Assembly: GCA_007128555.1 (NCBI GenBank)
Contig: SKXF01000173.1
Span: 1-6,661 of the forward strand
Length of the DNA stretch: 6,661 nt
Direction: 5' to 3'
DNA from: Clostridia bacterium
Lineage (GTDB): Bacteria > Bacillota_E > SLMV01 > PUMD01
Part shown: piece by piece, positions 6,107 to 6,661 of the stretch
How positions within the stretch are numbered: the first letter of the stretch is position 1
Layout of the letters: each line of letters opens with the position of its first letter
Program-made: the position numbers and the translations under genes
Notes under the pieces: generated by a model
The model's input: only the letters and a program-made list of their open reading frames with translations
What the model was told of the DNA's origin: nothing
The model's database searches: none

Positions 6107-6661
6107 GTGCGCAGCATATGGAAGGGAACCATAAGCTTTGGCCTGGTGAGCATTCCCGTTCGGTTGTATCCTGCTACCGGACGCCAGGATGTTCGGTTTA
6201 ACCTGCTTCACAAGACGTGTCACGGGAGGTTGAACTATCGCAGGTTCTGTCCCCAGTGCAGCGAGGAGGTTCCCCACGAAGACACGGTGCGGGGTTATGA
6301 GTACGAACCCGATCGCTATGTCATCATTGAAGACAGTGATATCGAGAACCTGTCGGGACGGCAGAATCGGCAGATTGAACTGGTCAGTTTTGTTCGACTG
6401 GCCGAGATCGACCCCGTGTACTACGATCGAACCTATCACGTGATTCCCGAGAACCTGGGGCAGAAGCCCTACGCACTACTGGCCCAGGCGATGGATGAGG
6501 CCGCGAGGGTGGGAATTGGCAGGTTCTCGTTGAGGAAGAAGCCCCACCTTGTGGCCCTGCGGATCAAGGGGGATGGCCTGTTGGTGGAAACCATGTTCTA
6601 TCACGATGAGGTGAGGGCTATTGATGGCACAGGCAGCGGAGCCGGCGAGGTCGAGGTGCAC
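6107..6661 (+). CDS. ku: Ku DNA end-binding protein, 3' end cut off
   Basis: 185 residues are visible from the GTG at 6107; bacterial Ku is usually 260-290 residues, so the C-terminal part is beyond the window. The N-terminus RSIWKGTISFGLVSIPVRLY (2-21) is the hallmark of bacterial Ku. A Cys cluster follows: HKTC (Cys38) and CPQC (Cys48, Cys51), then EEVPHEDTVRGYEYEPDRYV and LAEIDPVYYDRTYHVIP, both typical of the Ku core. Ku homodimers encircle broken DNA ends and recruit LigD. GTG is chosen because GGGGAGG (6092-6098) is 8 nt upstream and the product then begins like known Ku proteins. An ATG at 6101 overlapping the ligD stop (TAATG) would add two residues but lies only 2 nt from the same RBS. 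Spacing of 5 nt from ligD shows an operon. Confidence 0.95.
   Translation, partial: MRSIWKGTISFGLVSIPVRLYPATGRQDVRFNLLHKTCHGRLNYRRFCPQCSEEVPHEDTVRGYEYEPDRYVIIEDSDIENLSGRQNRQIELVSFVRLAEIDPVYYDRTYHVIPENLGQKPYALLAQAMDEAARVGIGRFSLRKKPHLVALRIKGDGLLVETMFYHDEVRAIDGTGSGAGEVEVH

Noticed and set aside
1..6661. CRISPR arrays, IS elements with terminal repeats, rRNA
   Set aside because: No regularly spaced repeats, no transposase motifs and no rRNA-like stretches were seen on reading through the window.

Overview
The window is about 6.7 kb of fairly GC-rich bacterial DNA (near 60% by eye). Most starts have strong purine-rich ribosome binding sites. A two-domain (ligase-polymerase) LigD next to Ku, plus a P-loop ATPase of a kind I know mainly from endospore-forming Firmicutes, suggests a GC-rich, Clostridia-like Firmicute. 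The lineage is an inference from gene content, not from a marker gene.

Layout, left to right. (1) 1-1858, minus strand: a probable two-gene operon. An MFS transporter (644-1858) is followed by a class V aminotransferase-fold PLP enzyme of the cysteine-desulfurase-like VC1184 type (574 to the left edge, 3' end cut off). (2) 1859-2087: a non-coding region between divergent genes. It holds three clustered CCATGG palindromes (one lies over the MFS start codon) and a nested set of inverted repeats just before the next ribosome binding site, which looks like a structured mRNA leader. (3) 2088-2618, plus strand: the N-terminal part of an epoxyqueuosine-reductase-like (COG1600-type) iron-sulfur protein. 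It loses recognisable homology part-way and ends with no ferredoxin cysteines, so it is probably a broken gene. (4) 2619-2937: no convincing gene; several hairpins, the best at 2820-2848. (5) 2938-4062, minus strand: an internally duplicated P-loop ATPase with an intact first and a degenerate second nucleotide site. (6) 4063-4172: a divergent promoter region with a seven-codon leader ORF. (7) 4173 to the right edge, plus strand: the non-homologous end-joining operon ligD-ku; ku is cut off by the window end.

The most coherent system is ligD-ku: Ku binds and bridges double-strand ends, and LigD fills and seals them. The ATPase diverges from this operon and may share its control region. Points most worth a second look are the leader before the truncated iron-sulfur gene, the lost second P-loop of the ATPase, and the mini-ORF whose stop overlaps the ligD start.
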